The position numbers and the translations under genes were made by a program. The notes under the pieces are model-generated. The model ran no database searches and was not told the DNA's origin. It saw only the letters and a program-made list of their open reading frames with translations. This document shows positions 1 to 12,747 of a stretch of DNA of 64,000 nt, one piece after another. Source of the stretch: Phlebotomus papatasi (Eukaryota; Arthropoda; Insecta; Diptera; Psychodidae); contig NC_077222.1 of the NCBI RefSeq assembly GCF_024763615.1, positions 78,740,001 through 78,804,000 on the forward strand. Reading direction: 5' to 3'. How positions within the stretch are numbered: position 1 is the first letter of the stretch; each line of letters begins with the position of its first letter.

Positions 1-683
1 AAATCCCAATTTCAAAGGTGCCCCACTTCCCCCTATTGTTATTAAAACCTTTCAGAACATCTCTTAAATTAAGATACGGGATATTGAAATATGTGGAACT
101 TAACTCATCGTCTCTTATCTGCTTGTCTTACCAGTTCCACAGTTGGTGAGTGTATTGACTAATCATCGATTCGTCGATTTACAGCACACTGCCATCTATT
201 ACTGGTTATTTTTAACTCAGACTCCCGCCGTGGGCGCTTTTGTCGCTTTTATGGAACCTCAACTTTTCTTCTCGCGGACCACACTCTGAAGAAACTCCAT
301 ACTTGCGGTGAATACAAGCTTTCAGGTACACTGTAAAAAACAGTTTGTCGAAAAAAAGCTCAATTTTATTTTTTTCATGGGAAACGAAAAAAGTGCATTT
401 CTTATCATCAGGACAGCCTCCACATCCGCCCTAGACCCAAATGGGGGCCTATATTATAAGAAAATTCCATATTTTTTTCTCTAAAAAATGCAATTTTCTT
501 ATGACCCAATACAATTTTACAAAGAAATTAAAAGTGCTATATTAAACCTTACTAAATCGATAGAGGGACTCTTCCTAAATATTTAGAGCCATCTCTCAGA
601 CCCCTCTATATGGATGGAACCCCACAGTGGGCCGAAACCTACATTGCAAATTCAATTTTTTTAAATATATTATTTTGTATTTA
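1..683. other. Unique AT-rich DNA with a cut transposon tip
   Basis: No open reading frame or splice structure stands out here. Positions 12-38, read on the minus strand, give GGGGGAAGTGGGGCACC. That resembles the tips of the TAGGGG inverted-repeat elements elsewhere in the window (for example 19943-20158), so the left edge of the window probably cuts through one. Confidence 0.4.
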
Positions 684-2113
684 TTAACCCTCTATCGTTT
701 TTGAGTCACTCCAGAGTAGCAGTACGAAAATCGCATTTATTGAGGCAATAAAGGTTTTATTTATTTAAAATTGCTTTAGTACCTTCAATTTTTTCACCAT
801 TTTTTTGAAGATTTGAATTCATTTTATTTTGTTTGGTTACTGTCGTCAGTTTTGTGTGACAGGTCAGAGAAAAAACCGTAAAATTCTTTGTGGAACATTT
901 CTCGTTTTCAAAATGCAAAAAAAACCCTCTAGCACTGAGAGAAATCCGAAAAAGTTAAAATAACATTCCGGAAATGTTAATTTTACCCTACAGTATTGAT
1001 CCGAAATCGGTGTAAATATTACCCTTTTTAGGTGTATTGGGAGTTAAAGTTACCCTTTTTTCATGATAATTTTACCCTTAAAAAGGTGTAAAATTAACAT
1101 TAAAAAATGTTAATATATTTTTACACCTAAAAAGTGTTAGTTATAAGGAAAAAAAGTTAATCACACCCTCTTTTTTCTCAGTGAAGGTACTCTGAGTGAA
1201 ACAAATATAATATTTTCTGAAAGGTGTGTTATTCTACTTCATATATTTAGTTTCATAACCATAAAAAATGAAACTTTTTATGAGTTTTAGGAGCAAAAAA
1301 TGAAGATACTCTCTAAACCAGACATGTGCTCGTTAAACTTCGAACAACATCGGAAAACTGCAGAAATAATTCTTAGACCTCTTGGAGCCTCTTGGGTGAT
1401 TCGATGTAAAGAAAATCAAAAATAACCGACCTTTTCATTTAATTGTTCTGTTCATGTAAATAACTGTTTCGCATAATTTCTCTCTCAAAAAACAATTAAA
1501 ATGGCATAAAAACAGCCCACAGCGAGTAGTCAGATCAAATTCTTGGAATTAATCAATGATAAATGGCTGGAATTCATGGATTTGATCGTAATATAGGAAG
1601 AAGCAGATTTTGACTGTGATGATGAGATCGCTAATCCAACTTTTAAATGTCCAAGATTATGAAAAAGACCAGAAGATAAACAATGTATTTCATAGTACCT
1701 TCCAGATATACAAAAAAGTGACATTTTCATAGCTGATCTGTGAATTATTTGTTAAAATTCACAACTTCAATTTTGTCAATGCTAATTTTTTAAAATTTTA
1801 AAGTTTTTTCCAAATATATATATATATATATATTGTTATAGTAATCATAGAACAGCCATCCATAAAAACATTTAGAATTAATCAATTTTATTCTCTGTTC
1901 AATATTTTATGAATAAAAATATTTTAGTAATTTGATATCTAAACGCTTATCATACCCTTTAGAGTATCTTCACGTTTTCTTACCTGGCGCCCAAATTAAA
2001 AAAGATAATGACGAACAGATGGTATTTTGAGTTTGTTGGACCATAATTAGCCTAGAAAAACTTATCTCACTACTTTTTCTTGCATATTAAAAAATCAGAC
2101 GTTAGAGGGTTAA
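684..2113. mobile_element. TTAA-flanked nonautonomous DNA transposon
   Basis: TTAA stands at 684-687 and again at 2110-2113. The sequence between begins CCCTCTATCG and ends with the reverse complement of CCCTCTAACG. A TTAA target with CCCT-type tips is the signature of piggyBac-like elements. The interior of about 1.4 kb has no transposase frame, so this is a nonautonomous or decayed copy. A separate TA-flanked element (933-1183) sits inside it, and a TA microsatellite lies at about 1816-1833. The visible inverted repeat is short, so the pairing of the two ends is plausible rather than certain. Confidence 0.5.
933..1183. mobile_element. CACTGAGA miniature transposon, copy 1
   Basis: A 251-bp element starts CACTGAGAGAAA and ends TTTTTTCTCAGTG, so the termini are inverted repeats. 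The interior is made of short phrases such as TTACCCTTTTTAGGTGTA and its inverse. It is closely similar along its whole length to 8261-8513. The flanking TA duplication is not intact here (AG on the left, AA on the right). Confidence 0.85.
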
Positions 2114-2182
2114 ACTTTGACTTTCGAAAATTCAAGATGGCGATTTTTTTTTAGATCATAGAAATATACTGTATACAAATCT

Positions 2183-2340
2183 TTTACCCTTTAAGGATAA
2201 GAAGGTCAAAAATCGGGGGTCAGAAAAAATGACTTTTTCTAACTTTTTCGAGCAAAGCATAACTTTAGAAGATCGTAGAAGGCCGTAGGAAAAATTTCAT
2301 TTTTGGGTCACCGGTGACCCAATCGTCCTTAAAGGGTTAA
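2183..2340. mobile_element. Short CCCTTTAAGGA inverted-repeat element
   Basis: The left end reads TTTACCCTTTAAGGATAA. The right end, reverse-complemented, reads TTAACCCTTTAAGGACGA and ends in TTAA at 2337-2340. The 158-bp interior contains GGTCACCGGTGACC, a perfect small palindrome. The tips resemble the piggyBac-like TTAA tips at 684 and 37582. No coding content is seen. Confidence 0.5.
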
Positions 2341-4394
2341 ACGCGAATATCTCGTAAATTAGAAGAGGTGGATCTCAGGCGGAATTTTCTATCAAATTTT
2401 TTGAAACCGGCCATTTTATAGGTTTAATAATGGTTGCCTGTACCAAAATACATATGTCCCTTTTAACTTAAGAGTTATCGAATTTTGAAAATTGCTACAT
2501 GCCTTTGCCGCGTGTGTTCCCTAGGTCCCCTATTATATTTGAATTGATTTCTCAATTGTTCAGTCTACCATCCTGAATACAGAATTCTTTGTACAAAACT
2601 ACATTACTTTCGGTTCAATCAGCAATTGTTTTATTTGATATGCTTTTACAGAGCAAGTGGCACATTTTCTTTTCGAAGCGACTAAATACAATAGAACTAA
2701 AACAGATTTCTCTATCTCCCTTTTGAGCCACCTTTTGCAGATTTATCGATAACTTAATTGTCTTGTAGATAAATAACGACGTGGCGTTAATTAATTTGGA
2801 TGGTGCAGAAAATCCAGTGAATTTATTTCAACTTCACTTCATGTATTTATTGACTTTCTCAAAAGATTAACTTTTTGCCATCCCACAATAATGCATTTGG
2901 AGTTGAATTTAATTAAAATGCTTCTCACTCTCTTTGGAAAAATTTATCACTTGATTCAACCAAAAATCTCTCTTCACTAAAAGGTGTATTCTAGTGAAAT
3001 TTGTGTGTCAGAAAATATAGTACAAGAAAGTCATTAACATTCTCAGGGGAGTATTAACTTTTTGAGAGGAATTAAATTGCTCAATTCCCTCTTTTATGGT
3101 AACTTTTTGAAAAGTTTCGGGGCGACAATAGGACAAGTTTCTCTGTGAATTTTTCACAGGGTGACATGGGATTGGCCCCAACAATGGAGTGTGAGGAAAT
3201 CTGAGGGAAATGCTCAAGAGATTTTGTATGCAAAAATTGAGGTTCTCTCCTTCAATTTTCCTTTGACATGAATTCAATGGCATTTCCTTGCATTTTACAC
3301 AGGAAAAAAGTCGATTGTAATGAAATTTTTCCCATGTCTCCTTTTGGACTTTGAGCTTTTCTATTTTTAGACATTGGTTGCACTTTATATTGCAAAAAAA
3401 TGGAACTAAAATTTTCAGGAGATATGTCAAGAATCGTTTTTGAGGACAACTTCAAAGTCATTAGTATTCTTCACATGGAAATATTTCTCAAACGGATATT
3501 TTCCAGCAAATAATTAATGAGAGTTAGAAGTGCACGAGAATTTATTACGTTAAGACTGCTTTTCATGCAAAATTTTCTCTAAGATTTATGAAAATTGCAT
3601 CTTTTGTTAGTGAATTATTTCTGGAAACACTTTTTTTTTTTAGAATTGTTTGATGATAGTTTCCATCTCAGAAGCGTCAACGTGAAAACAAGAACAGGAT
3701 ACACATGTGAGTGGAGTATCTATAATGGAAAATCGAATTTAACCTCTGACCCATAAGCACTATCTCCGTACATCTCTTAAACATTTTCACCACCGCAATA
3801 TCTACCAACAGAAAATCCACAACTCACAACACATAATTTACAGCAATGTTTGCTTACACCTCATATTTATTTTATTTACTAAAAGCCACCAGAGATCCTG
3901 CCTGCAACGTCTCTTCCCAGTAACTAAAGGTATTTATATACACCGAAAGACAATTGGAAAAATTGCAAAGGAAAAATTGTTCCCAGAACCAGAGATGAAA
4001 AAATGAAAATTCTAGCAAGGATGTGAATGAGTAAACGTCTCCGCATCACTTTTAATTTAGACTGAATTCCAAGGAAAACTCTGAGAGTAATTAAACGAGA
4101 ATTTTCCCTCGATGTTGAACAGTGCACTTTCAAAGCTTTAATATAGCACCAAAAGCATGTTAAATTCAAATTATAGTTCTCGTTCTTCTATAAATTCGTA
4201 CACTTTTCCTTATTTTTAAAGAAAATTACAATCAATATGTTTTTCCAGACAACTCATCACTGAGGGAAGTTTATAGTGTAATTTTAATAAACATTTCATA
4301 GGGCTGATACTAAAGTTACTAATTTTTACTAAAGAAAAAAGGATATTCTCAAAAAGTAATAAATACTGGTTATCTTGATATACATTAACGGAGT
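2341..4394. other. Non-repetitive intergenic DNA
   Basis: About 2 kb without a supportable gene. The short frames here (for example 3008-3430 minus) have low-complexity, AT-driven amino-acid content and no splice context. The sequence is not obviously shared with other parts of the window, so it may be ancestral unique DNA between transposons. Confidence 0.5.
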
Positions 4395-5507
4395 TATCAC
4401 ACTAGAAAATTTCACATTAAAGTTAAAGTGAAAAGTTGCTCATTAAAACTTCTAGAACCACTCGAAATCGCTGATTTAGTCAGGACACATTGCTAGAATT
4501 GCTCAATGTCACGATGGCATACGGGTTGTCAGATGAGTGTATTTGCTTTTGAAGCATTTCAGTCGTTTGAGCGAAAATGTCAGAAAATGTGCAATTCTAG
4601 TACACTACTGTACACTACTTTTATGTCATGCAAAAGGACCCGCTAAGCGAGAAGAAGGAGGTTGTGGGCGAGAGATTGGCTCCTAACGCGACCTTCACAT
4701 GGTGTCGTTGAAATTCTCCGGGGCGACTTTTTTTGGACATAATAATTTTCTCCGGATGACTTCGGAGGAATTTAAAGAGCTGCTTCAAATCGTAGTGCTT
4801 TATTTTCAAAAGAAGACTATACGAAAATGAGGGAGCCAATATCACCCAAATCCCGACTGAGGTGTGAGTTCCAGCGATTGATGACTCAATTTGCCGCAAA
4901 ACGGGCTGAAAATCATCAGATAGGGTGCCTCTATTTTTGTATTCCCGGCAGTTGTAGTCCCAAATGACGGTTTCCTAATGCACAGCCTCAATTAATTCGG
5001 CCACCATTTCATTTGACCACGAAATCCTAGAAGTTTATGAAGGAATATAAAATGTAGATCGAACACATTTTTGTTTAGCTTTTTTTCTTACTTATCCTCT
5101 GCACCGATCTTTTTCAAGGTCTTTTATCCTCTCTCCATTTCGTGCGCGATAAATAGTAGGTATTAGCACTACTTTTTATCACAATTTAATCACGAATAAA
5201 TTGGTGAGAAAATTGTGACGCAGAAACTACCCGAATGACTGCAATAAAGTAGTACCTGATGAAAATTTAATGAGCAAATTTTGCTCATAAATTTGCTCAC
5301 TTCTCATTAATTCGCTCATTAATCATCAATCGTGTTTATGCTATTTTAATCTATTTAAACCAATTTTTGTGACTCGAGTCCACTTTTTTATCACTAAATG
5401 AATCGATTTCTAAAAACTCTTGACGAAAATTGCACATTAGGACACTTATCAGCAACAATTAATGTGAATAACATTAAAATTTTAATGTGAAATTCTCTAG
5501 TGTGATA
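4395..5507. mobile_element. TATCACACTAGA inverted-repeat element
   Basis: The left end reads TATCACACTAGAAAATTTCA and the right end, reverse-complemented, reads TATCACACTAGAGAATTTCA. The termini are therefore a clear inverted repeat of 35 bp or more. Near the right end, TGAGCAAATTT-type words are repeated in both orientations (about 5258-5320), like subterminal transposase-binding repeats. A 92-codon minus-strand frame (4621-4899) lies inside. It is less AT-rich than its surroundings and could be a shred of a transposase, but I cannot assign it. Confidence 0.65.
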
Positions 5508-5758
5508 CCACGGTCATACAGATAACCCTTGAATAAGTGGGAATTAACTATAGAGGATACATTATAGAACATAATGGGTCCAAACTCCAAACTGCAAGCG
5601 GAAGGAAAGGCTGCTGTTGGAACTAAAGCCGACTGAGGAAGATTCTAAGAATCAACAGATCTAATTCATTTATTTTCAACGCTTATCTAATGGGGTTGCG
5701 GGCTTAGAGCAGTTTATGCTATAGAAACACTTACAACTTAAACCGATAGACGGCTTAT

Positions 5759-6004
5759 TCAGTGGGAAACTGATGGGAATTTAGTCAAATCATTATTTTG
5801 ATTATAATTGCGTTTATGCTGTCTTTCGGCTGAAGTCATAAGTGTGTCTAAAGCGTCTAAAGCATTAGACTTCCACATTTCCTTTATGAATACTACTTCA
5901 GAAAGATATTCGAGGTTGACCTCGATACGTTTCGAGGCAAGATCCTGAATTTGTTTTAGCCACCTTGTCCAAGCTCCGTCTTGAGCAGAGCTCAGGGATG
6001 ACAT
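5759..6004 (-). CDS. Small hypothetical ORF, 81 aa
   Basis: An 81-codon frame starts with ATG at 6004. The product is helix-forming and charged, with a middle section rich in E, K, L and R, and resembles the C-terminal coiled tails of transposon-encoded DNA-binding proteins. I cannot name a family. Upstream (on the minus strand) lie several ATACTATCGAT words, including a near-perfect palindrome at about 6183-6203. It could be a small gene, the last exon of a larger one, or a transposon remnant. No polyadenylation signal or splice site decides this. Confidence 0.2.
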   Translation of the reverse strand: MSSLSSAQDGAWTRWLKQIQDLASKRIEVNLEYLSEVVFIKEMWKSNALDALDTLMTSAERQHKRNYNQNNDLTKFPSVSH

Positions 6005-6009
6005 GATAA

Positions 6010-7029
6010 CATATTTTCGATACTATCAACTGTCAATTCTGAAAAGTTTAAACGATAGCCGTTGTTCCTGTAACTAATATAGATTTTTATCAACAATCTC
6101 ATTTTTTTAATGTCGCTATCAATGGTCCAAAAATCCGCAAAAATTCTACATTCACTTAATCTAACAGATATAGATTTAACGATACTATCGATTCGATAGT
6201 ATCGAAAAGTTATTATTCTACCCCAGGCTAGAGGAGGAAATTATTCCGAATAGCTCAGAATAATTCCCTGTTCTTCGACTGGCTCCAGGAACTTCCTAGT
6301 CTGTGGATCCTGGTTGAATTGTTCCCGGCGTCCTTCGATAGTTACTAATAGTGGGCTAAAAAACCTTATGTATCAAAACAGAAATTTTCCAGAAATAGTT
6401 TTTTTTACCGGGAATATAAAAGTTTAGATTATATATAACTAATATAAAATACAAAGAGGAAAACTGAGACATCAAAAACATACTATTTCTAACAATTTTT
6501 CAAAAAAAGTATATAGAATTTAAACAATAAAACTGAGAATATCCATTGTTTTAGTCAAGATACAACTTAATGTTGCCTACGATAGAGTATAGTGGTTAAA
6601 TCCCATTTACTTTAGTAATTAATGAAAAAATCTCCTCGTCACACACTACCCCTGTGCCAAACATCCCCGGTCTCCCCTACATGCAAAAGTTTATTTAACC
6701 GAACAGCAGATTAAAGATTTCTCTTTTGCGTGTATGATTGTGCTAATTTTCCATAAGTAACTCCTTCCAAGAATCTCTCAAAATCCTTAGAAAACTTTCT
6801 TAACAATTAGTACAGAGAGTTGTCAGGAATTTTGCAACTTGAAAAGAAACAAAAACTCTCAAAATAGCTTTGTCAAAAAACCTTGAGCACAAAATTTTAA
6901 ACACACAAATTCAGTGAAATATCTGCAAAGACTCTCACTCCAAAACCTTAATTTGTTTGCCGAGCTTTTTGGCATCCACCCCACAAAAGCCAAAGTTGGT
7001 GAAAAGCTCTAAATAGGAGTCCGATGTGG
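6010..7029. other. Intergenic DNA
   Basis: AT-rich with no gene seen. It holds the ATACTATCGATTCGATAGTAT-like palindrome near 6183-6203, which contains ATCGAT as in DREF-type promoter motifs, and otherwise unique sequence. Confidence 0.4.
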
Positions 7030-7390
7030 TCAGAGAATTAATAAATGATCATGTGCTGTGCAATTAGGGTGATCTCGGCTCGATTTCCGTATTTTATTGA
7101 GGGGCCTATCTGTATCACTCGTCACATTGCCACCCCATTTCCCACGCCCAACCGGTCGCAATGGGAAGGAGATGTTGTGACGACAGAAGCTCCCCACTTC
7201 CGCACAATGGAGACCCCCCACAGAGAGCCCAGAGCGCATGCGGCGTGCTGCATTTCCATTTCGTCTCTCCCGCCACTCGCACAAATGCAAGTCGTGCTGT
7301 GAATTCCCTATTGAAGCTCACAGGGTGCTCTATTGCAGGAAATTAGGGTTGGGAAAAGGTGGGGTTGCCAAGGGGTCGCTTTTGTAGGAA
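7030..7390. other. GC-richer unique island
   Basis: This block stands out from its AT-rich surroundings. It is close to half G+C, with many CpG and CC-rich words, and is open in several frames on both strands (for example 7045-7302 plus and 7030-7290 minus). None of the translations looks like a protein family, and frames open on both strands usually mean composition, not coding. It may be a regulatory element or an untranslated exon of a neighbouring gene. Confidence 0.35.
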
Positions 7391-7475
7391 ATAAAAATTT
7401 TCTAAAGATTTTTCTAGCTCTCACAGAGAAATATGTAATATAGTCAGATGAGAATACAAACTTTGGAATGGCAAC

Positions 7476-9075
7476 CAGGGCCGTAGCTAGAGTTGAATTT
7501 AAGGTAGGGCATCAGTAGTTATAGGTAGGGCATTTATCAAAATTTTTGATTGGTCTATTTTGGTCCGATACATATACTTAAGGGGTTACGTGGGTCAAAA
7601 TTGGCAAAAAATACAGCAGATTTTGTTATAATTTCTTTTCAACATAATAAAATTCAAATATTAAAACTATATTTCCTGAAGCGAGGCTCTCAGAGCAAAA
7701 AATTCTAAGTCGTATGCATTTCCCTATTAAAATAGCGTTTTTTTTTGCTCTGAGCTCCTCAAATTTTCTTTTAAAAATTTATCTTGTGATACTCAAATTT
7801 TTGAGATAAATTTAAAAAAAAAAACATAATTTTAATTTCGGTGGACAAGATTTCTCGGATTTGGTTCATCTGTAAACTAAAACTAGTCTTTAACTTTAAA
7901 TTAGTCTTTGAACTTTAAACTAGTCTTTGAACGAAGGAATCTTTAAAAAATGAAATTTGAATTTTTAAGAAAATTTCATATACAAAAATACTAATTTTGA
8001 CGTGTTTTACACTATGTTTCGTCTTCTAGAATGTAGAATACATTTTGATCAAGTGAACATAAAATCTTTCGTTTAAGGATCAATTTAACTTATCATCTAA
8101 CAGGAAATATTTGATTTTTGGACTTTAAATGGACCAATTCCGAGAAAACTTCTTCACCGAAATCTCCAAAAATAAGGTTTGAATGACTAAATTTTTAAAA
8201 ATTTTAAATGAAAAATTTAGAAAATATATGTTATGTTATTGTTGTATATTTATATGCCTACACTGAGAGAAATCCGAAAAAGTTAAAATAACTTTCCGGA
8301 AATGTTAATTTTACCCTGTAGTATTTATCCGAAAACGGTGTAAATATTACCCTTTTTAGGTGTATTATGGGTTAAATTTACCGTTCTTCCATGTTGATTT
8401 TACCCTTAAAATGTGTAAAATTAACATTAAAAAATGTTGATATATTTTTACACCCAAAAAGTGTTAAAGTTATGACGAAAAAAAGTTAATCGCACCCTTT
8501 TTTTTTCTCAGTGTAAGAGCTTAAATTAAATAATTTTTAATATGCTGAAGAAAATTGAGAAATTATTATATTTTTGCAGTCTTCTTGATCAATGTAATCC
8601 CTTAACTATCTTGAGAATGCGTAAATGAGAAAAGGAAATATATTGAGTTTTTTTTTTGTAAAAAATGTAAGAATCTTTACGCGCGTTTTGCTCAGAACAA
8701 TTGAAAAACATTATTTCATTTAATTAATCATCAAATAATTGCAATTTCAACTCATTAATAACACTACCAAATAGATGGATAAATATTCTTTTTTTTTAAT
8801 TTTTTTAGGATTATTGAGAAAATATTTAAATTTTTCACAAAATTATCGTTTGACTTTCCATACGATTTTAACCAATTGCATTAAGCACTTCAATCGATAA
8901 CTCTATTATATTAGATGTATCAGGCCATTTAATAAGAGATTAATTTCTTCTCTACCATATCATACTACAAACAGTTTACTTAGAACATTATCTTAGTTTC
9001 TAGTTTTTAAGGTAGGGCATTGGAAGTTTTAAGGTAGAGCATTGCCCCTCAATGCCCCCCAGCGCTGCGGCCCTG
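7476..9075. mobile_element. hAT-like nonautonomous transposon, 8-bp TSD
   Basis: The element starts CAGGGCCGTAGCTAG and ends with the reverse complement of CAGGGCCGCAGCGCTG. It is flanked on both sides by the exact 8-bp direct repeat ATGGCAAC (7468-7475 and 9076-9083). CAGGGCCG tips with an 8-bp duplication are characteristic of the hAT superfamily. The subterminal phrase AAGGTAGGGCAT is repeated near both ends (about 7500 and 7525; 9010 and 9035). No transposase frame is present in 1.6 kb, so it would need a transposase supplied from elsewhere. A younger miniature element sits inside at 8261-8513. Confidence 0.88.
8261..8513. mobile_element. CACTGAGA miniature transposon, copy 2
   Basis: The second full copy of the family at 933-1183, with the same CACTGAGA tips. 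Here the target duplication TA is intact (8259-8260 and 8514-8515). It is inserted in the interior of the hAT-like element 7476-9075 and is therefore younger than that element. Confidence 0.88.
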
Positions 9076-9240
9076 ATGGCAACACTAACGCCACAGGGAA
9101 ACATTTTGCAAAGAATAAATGTATTGAAAAGTTGGAGAAGTTGTAAGATTAAAAAGCTACTTAATTTGGTAAACCTTGCAAAAACTTGGAGATTTTACCA
9201 CAACTACAATATGAAAAAAAAGAAACAATAAAATCAAAAG

Positions 9241-10374
9241 AGATGGCAAAGCGTCCCAGCTTTGCGGAATACTCGAACTCACGAGATAGAGGTAACCGTG
9301 AATAAGATTTGCGTATGAACTTTTAGTGCTTACTGATCTACTAGAAATCGAATTGATTTATAAATCACAAAAGCATTTGCAAATCAAAAAATCGGTACTT
9401 AACAGATTCATTACCGATGAAGACCGATGCAGCCGGATTCGAAATTTCAATACCTGTTCAAAAAACCCAAATTTAACCAAATCCGTAAAAAATTACCCCT
9501 CCAAAGTGGTTAACTTTTGACCTTCATTAATTCAAAATAGCAATATTCCGGTCATAGGTATGTTTGGACTAAATATTCGCCTGGGATACAACTAAAACAT
9601 ATCCGAAAATCATTGAAAAACCTTGGGCAAATTTTGAGAACAACCGAAAAAAACATGATTTCTCGGGAATGGAGAGGGTAGAGGGGAAAAAGGGGAAAAA
9701 CGTCTAGAGATATTGCTTTTTTATTGGTGGTCATCGAAGACCGGAGGTCGATATCTCTTACCGCTTTACCTCTAGCTCAGGAATAAACTCAAGGTCAAGT
9801 AAAAAAAAATTCCGAAAAAAATGTTTAAAAATCGGTACTTCACCGGTTCATTACCGATGAAGACCGATGTAGCCGGGTTCAGAATTTCAATACCTTTCCG
9901 AAAAATTCACATTTAACCAAATCGGTTGAAAAATGGGCCCTCCAAAGTGGTTGACCTTTGTTCTTAAATAATTCACAATGGCGAATTTTCCGGTCATAGG
10001 TATGTTTGAACGAAATATAGTCCATGAAAATGGGCCCTCCAAAGTAGTTAATCTGTGGCCTTCATTAATTCAAAATAGCGAATTTTAAGGTCATAGGTAT
10101 GTTTGGATTAAATGTTCGCCTGGGCTACTTCTAAAACATATTCGAAAATCATTGAAAAAATTCGAGCCAATTTTGAGAAAAACCGAAAAACATGGTTTTG
10201 GCGGATTTAGGGGGGGGGGGGGTAGACTAAAAAACGTCTAGAGATATTGTTTTTTTTTATTGGTGGTCATCGGTCATCGTAGACTGGAAGTCGACAGTTT
10301 AAGCTCCAGAACGGTATCAAGTTGAAAAAAGACGATTATATAACTACTCTCTCTTTGAGTTCAAGCAGTAAAAA
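9241..10374 (+). repeat. GGCAAAGCGTCCCAGC repeat, copy 1 (internally duplicated)
   Basis: The start reads GATGGCAAAGCGTCCCAGC, then CTCGAACTCACGAGATAGAG. The end is GACGATTATATAACTACTCT followed by GAGTTCAAGCAGTAAAAA. Related copies lie at 12748-13312 (reverse) and 18358-19572. A block beginning ATCGGTACTT with CATTACCGATGAAGACCGA occurs twice (about 9400 and 9830), so this copy has an internal tandem duplication. A run of 13 G lies at 10210-10222. No coding frame is conserved between copies. The two ends share an inverted CTCGAACTCA word. Confidence 0.75.
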
Positions 10375-10603
10375 TTGTTAAGTAACACAGTTTATTAGAA
10401 ATGCGATTTAAAAATATATATAATAATTTCGATAAATTTCTGATATTGCATTTCTTTTTAAAAATTCTAAATAGGAAATTAGTAGGAAATACCAACTATT
10501 TTTTCTGAGTGTAGTCACACTAAACTAATACAATAACACTAAGTATCCCTACAAGAAGTTCCGGTAATTTGTCCTCTTCGATTTGACATTTTGAAACAGA
10601 AAT

Positions 10604-11028
10604 TAGAGTAAGTGTGCCAAATTCCGGCCAGCTTGCAATTTCGACCACCTTTTTTGTTCCTCGAATTTCCATGAACTTTTAGATTTTACGTACTCTAGAG
10701 ATTATACAATGCAAAAGAATAACAAAAATGTAGCTTCGACAAACGAGATGAGGTCAAAAAGATATTGGAAGAATTCCCGAAGGGCAAGGAACTATGGCTA
10801 GTGGCCGAAATAGGGCACCAAAGCTATGTCTACATTTTTATTCATTTTAAAATGTATTAAGAATGATTTTAGAGTAAATAAAAACGGTAAACTCTTTACA
10901 AGTTTCCAAGCAACACTCTTACAAAAGAAAAAATAAAAAAAATCAATTTGTATTTAAAATATTACATTTCAAACTTGAGACTCTGACGCTTGCATGCAAC
11001 TATGCCGAAATTTGGCACACTTTCCCTA
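10604..11028. mobile_element. TAG(A/G)G-tipped element with GTGTGCCAAATT arms
   Basis: The left end reads TAGAGTAAGTGTGCCAAATT. The right end, reverse-complemented, reads TAGGGAAAGTGTGCCAAATT and continues with CGGC on both sides. This gives a 425-bp inverted-repeat miniature element ending in TA, without coding content. Confidence 0.75.
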
Positions 11029-12747
11029 TATTACATAATTACAACTTTTTTTAACTGAAAAATAAAATTGTAAATCAAGTACTATTTTTAAAATATATAT
11101 TTTGTAGATACTGCTGTGACCTTAATTCACCCCTCGTGAAATGATTATCAACTCTGCAGATAAAATCCTCATCACTTTAAGAAACCAATTAAAAACAGAT
11201 TAAGATTTCACTAATGGGTACTTTCTTAAAATAATAAAATTAGAAGTATTCGTCTTTTTTAGCTACACTTGTTTAAATACTGGACTTTAGTTCATTTCTT
11301 AGTACACAGTTGTGAAATGATGCACAAAGAGTTTGGTTTTAAATATTTTTTTCAGCCAATGTTAATGTATTGTTTGGAAAAATTGAAAATCTGCGCACCC
11401 CCTGGGGATTCCTTCAATGTGTATCATTTATATTACACGCAACCCCCTCGACCGGCACGCCAAAACTATGCATAGTGTTCTCTCCCCAATCCCAAACCAA
11501 CTCCCAACACCCCTTTTTGAGCGCCCGTTTTGGGGGGTGGAAAATGAGCGAGCAAGTTGTTTGTCGACAAAGTGCCTTTTCACAAAATTCCCATCAATTT
11601 AATTATTTAACACACACAGAAATCCTCCATGGTATCTTCTGTTGTCTAATCTGAAACCTTGAACTCTGTATGGTCGGAGGAGGGAGTGCGACTTGCGAGT
11701 CAGCAAGGGTGCCCTATTGATTTCCTTATCATCTCTCCCATTTACCAATCGATGGCTTTCTTGGTCATTTCACCGTGTTTGCCATCACAATTGGCGCACT
11801 CTTCTGCATTCAGGGTAAATTGACTCTGAAAAATTTGTGGGAGACTTTGGGTGAAAATTGCCAATTTAGATAGATCAGAGCCGGACCTGTTCTCTTTGTT
11901 CTCTCCCTAAGTTTGCCTAGCGAGAGCGAAAAAAAAACGATATGGAACGTGGTTGGAAAGTCAGGAAGGAAATGATGAATTTTTTATGCTGAGCCACAGT
12001 TGGTGAAGATTTTTCTTGAATCCTCTCTCTCATCTGCAAGATATGGGGAATTGGGGAATTGTGCTGTCTCTGTGAGAAAAAAGTCTTTCGAAGCCGGTTT
12101 TAACTTTTTAACTGTGCTACGTGAGTGATAAGGAACCACAGTCATTGCAAATGAAGTGCTCCTTTTTGCTCAAAATGTTCATATTCATTTTATAGGACAA
12201 ATAGTAATATCCCAAATGCCTTAAGTCTTCTCGGGCTGACTTAAAATCTTGAGAAAACTAATTTAGATAAATTTTAAATTAAATAGGATTTGAAAGTATT
12301 TCAAGCTTCTCATAGCATATTAGCTTTTTCAAAAGAAAGATAATTAAGCGACATTAAGTGCAAAAGTTTTGAACAAAGATTTCTATTCCCATTACCTCAC
12401 ATTTTTAATAAAAGAATCCACCGAATCAGAGATGTAGATATTCTCTGCAGAAATCTGCAAGATATCTGACGAAATTGTTTACACGGGCAATAAACAACAT
12501 AACCTAAAATATTCAGAACAACGTAAAAGGTTAATGTTTTCTCTGCTATCTTATTCTAAAATTTATTTTATTTACAAAATATTTCAATTTCGTTTAATAA
12601 AAGTTTCTTAACTGACCGATGTCTTCAAATCTACAAGCATTAGAATTTACATAGTCTCATATTACAAAGACAAATCACAAACACAGTGCGATGAATCTAA
12701 TTAATTTCTGTTTTAAAATGTATTTAATCAACCCTATGGCAAGTTGT
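11029..12747. other. Unique intergenic DNA with a GC-richer block
   Basis: No gene is supported. The stretch 11390-11880 is less AT-rich and contains C-runs and CpG words. It is not shared with other parts of the window, which fits old unique sequence such as an enhancer, lying 4-5 kb upstream of the VWC gene's first exon. The overlapping small frames at 11269-11654 are all in different frames and do not resemble proteins. Confidence 0.35.

Noticed and set aside
7030..7346. Overlapping frames of 61-86 codons on both strands as a gene
   Set aside because: They overlap in several frames because the block is GC-rich. None resembles a protein family or has splice support.
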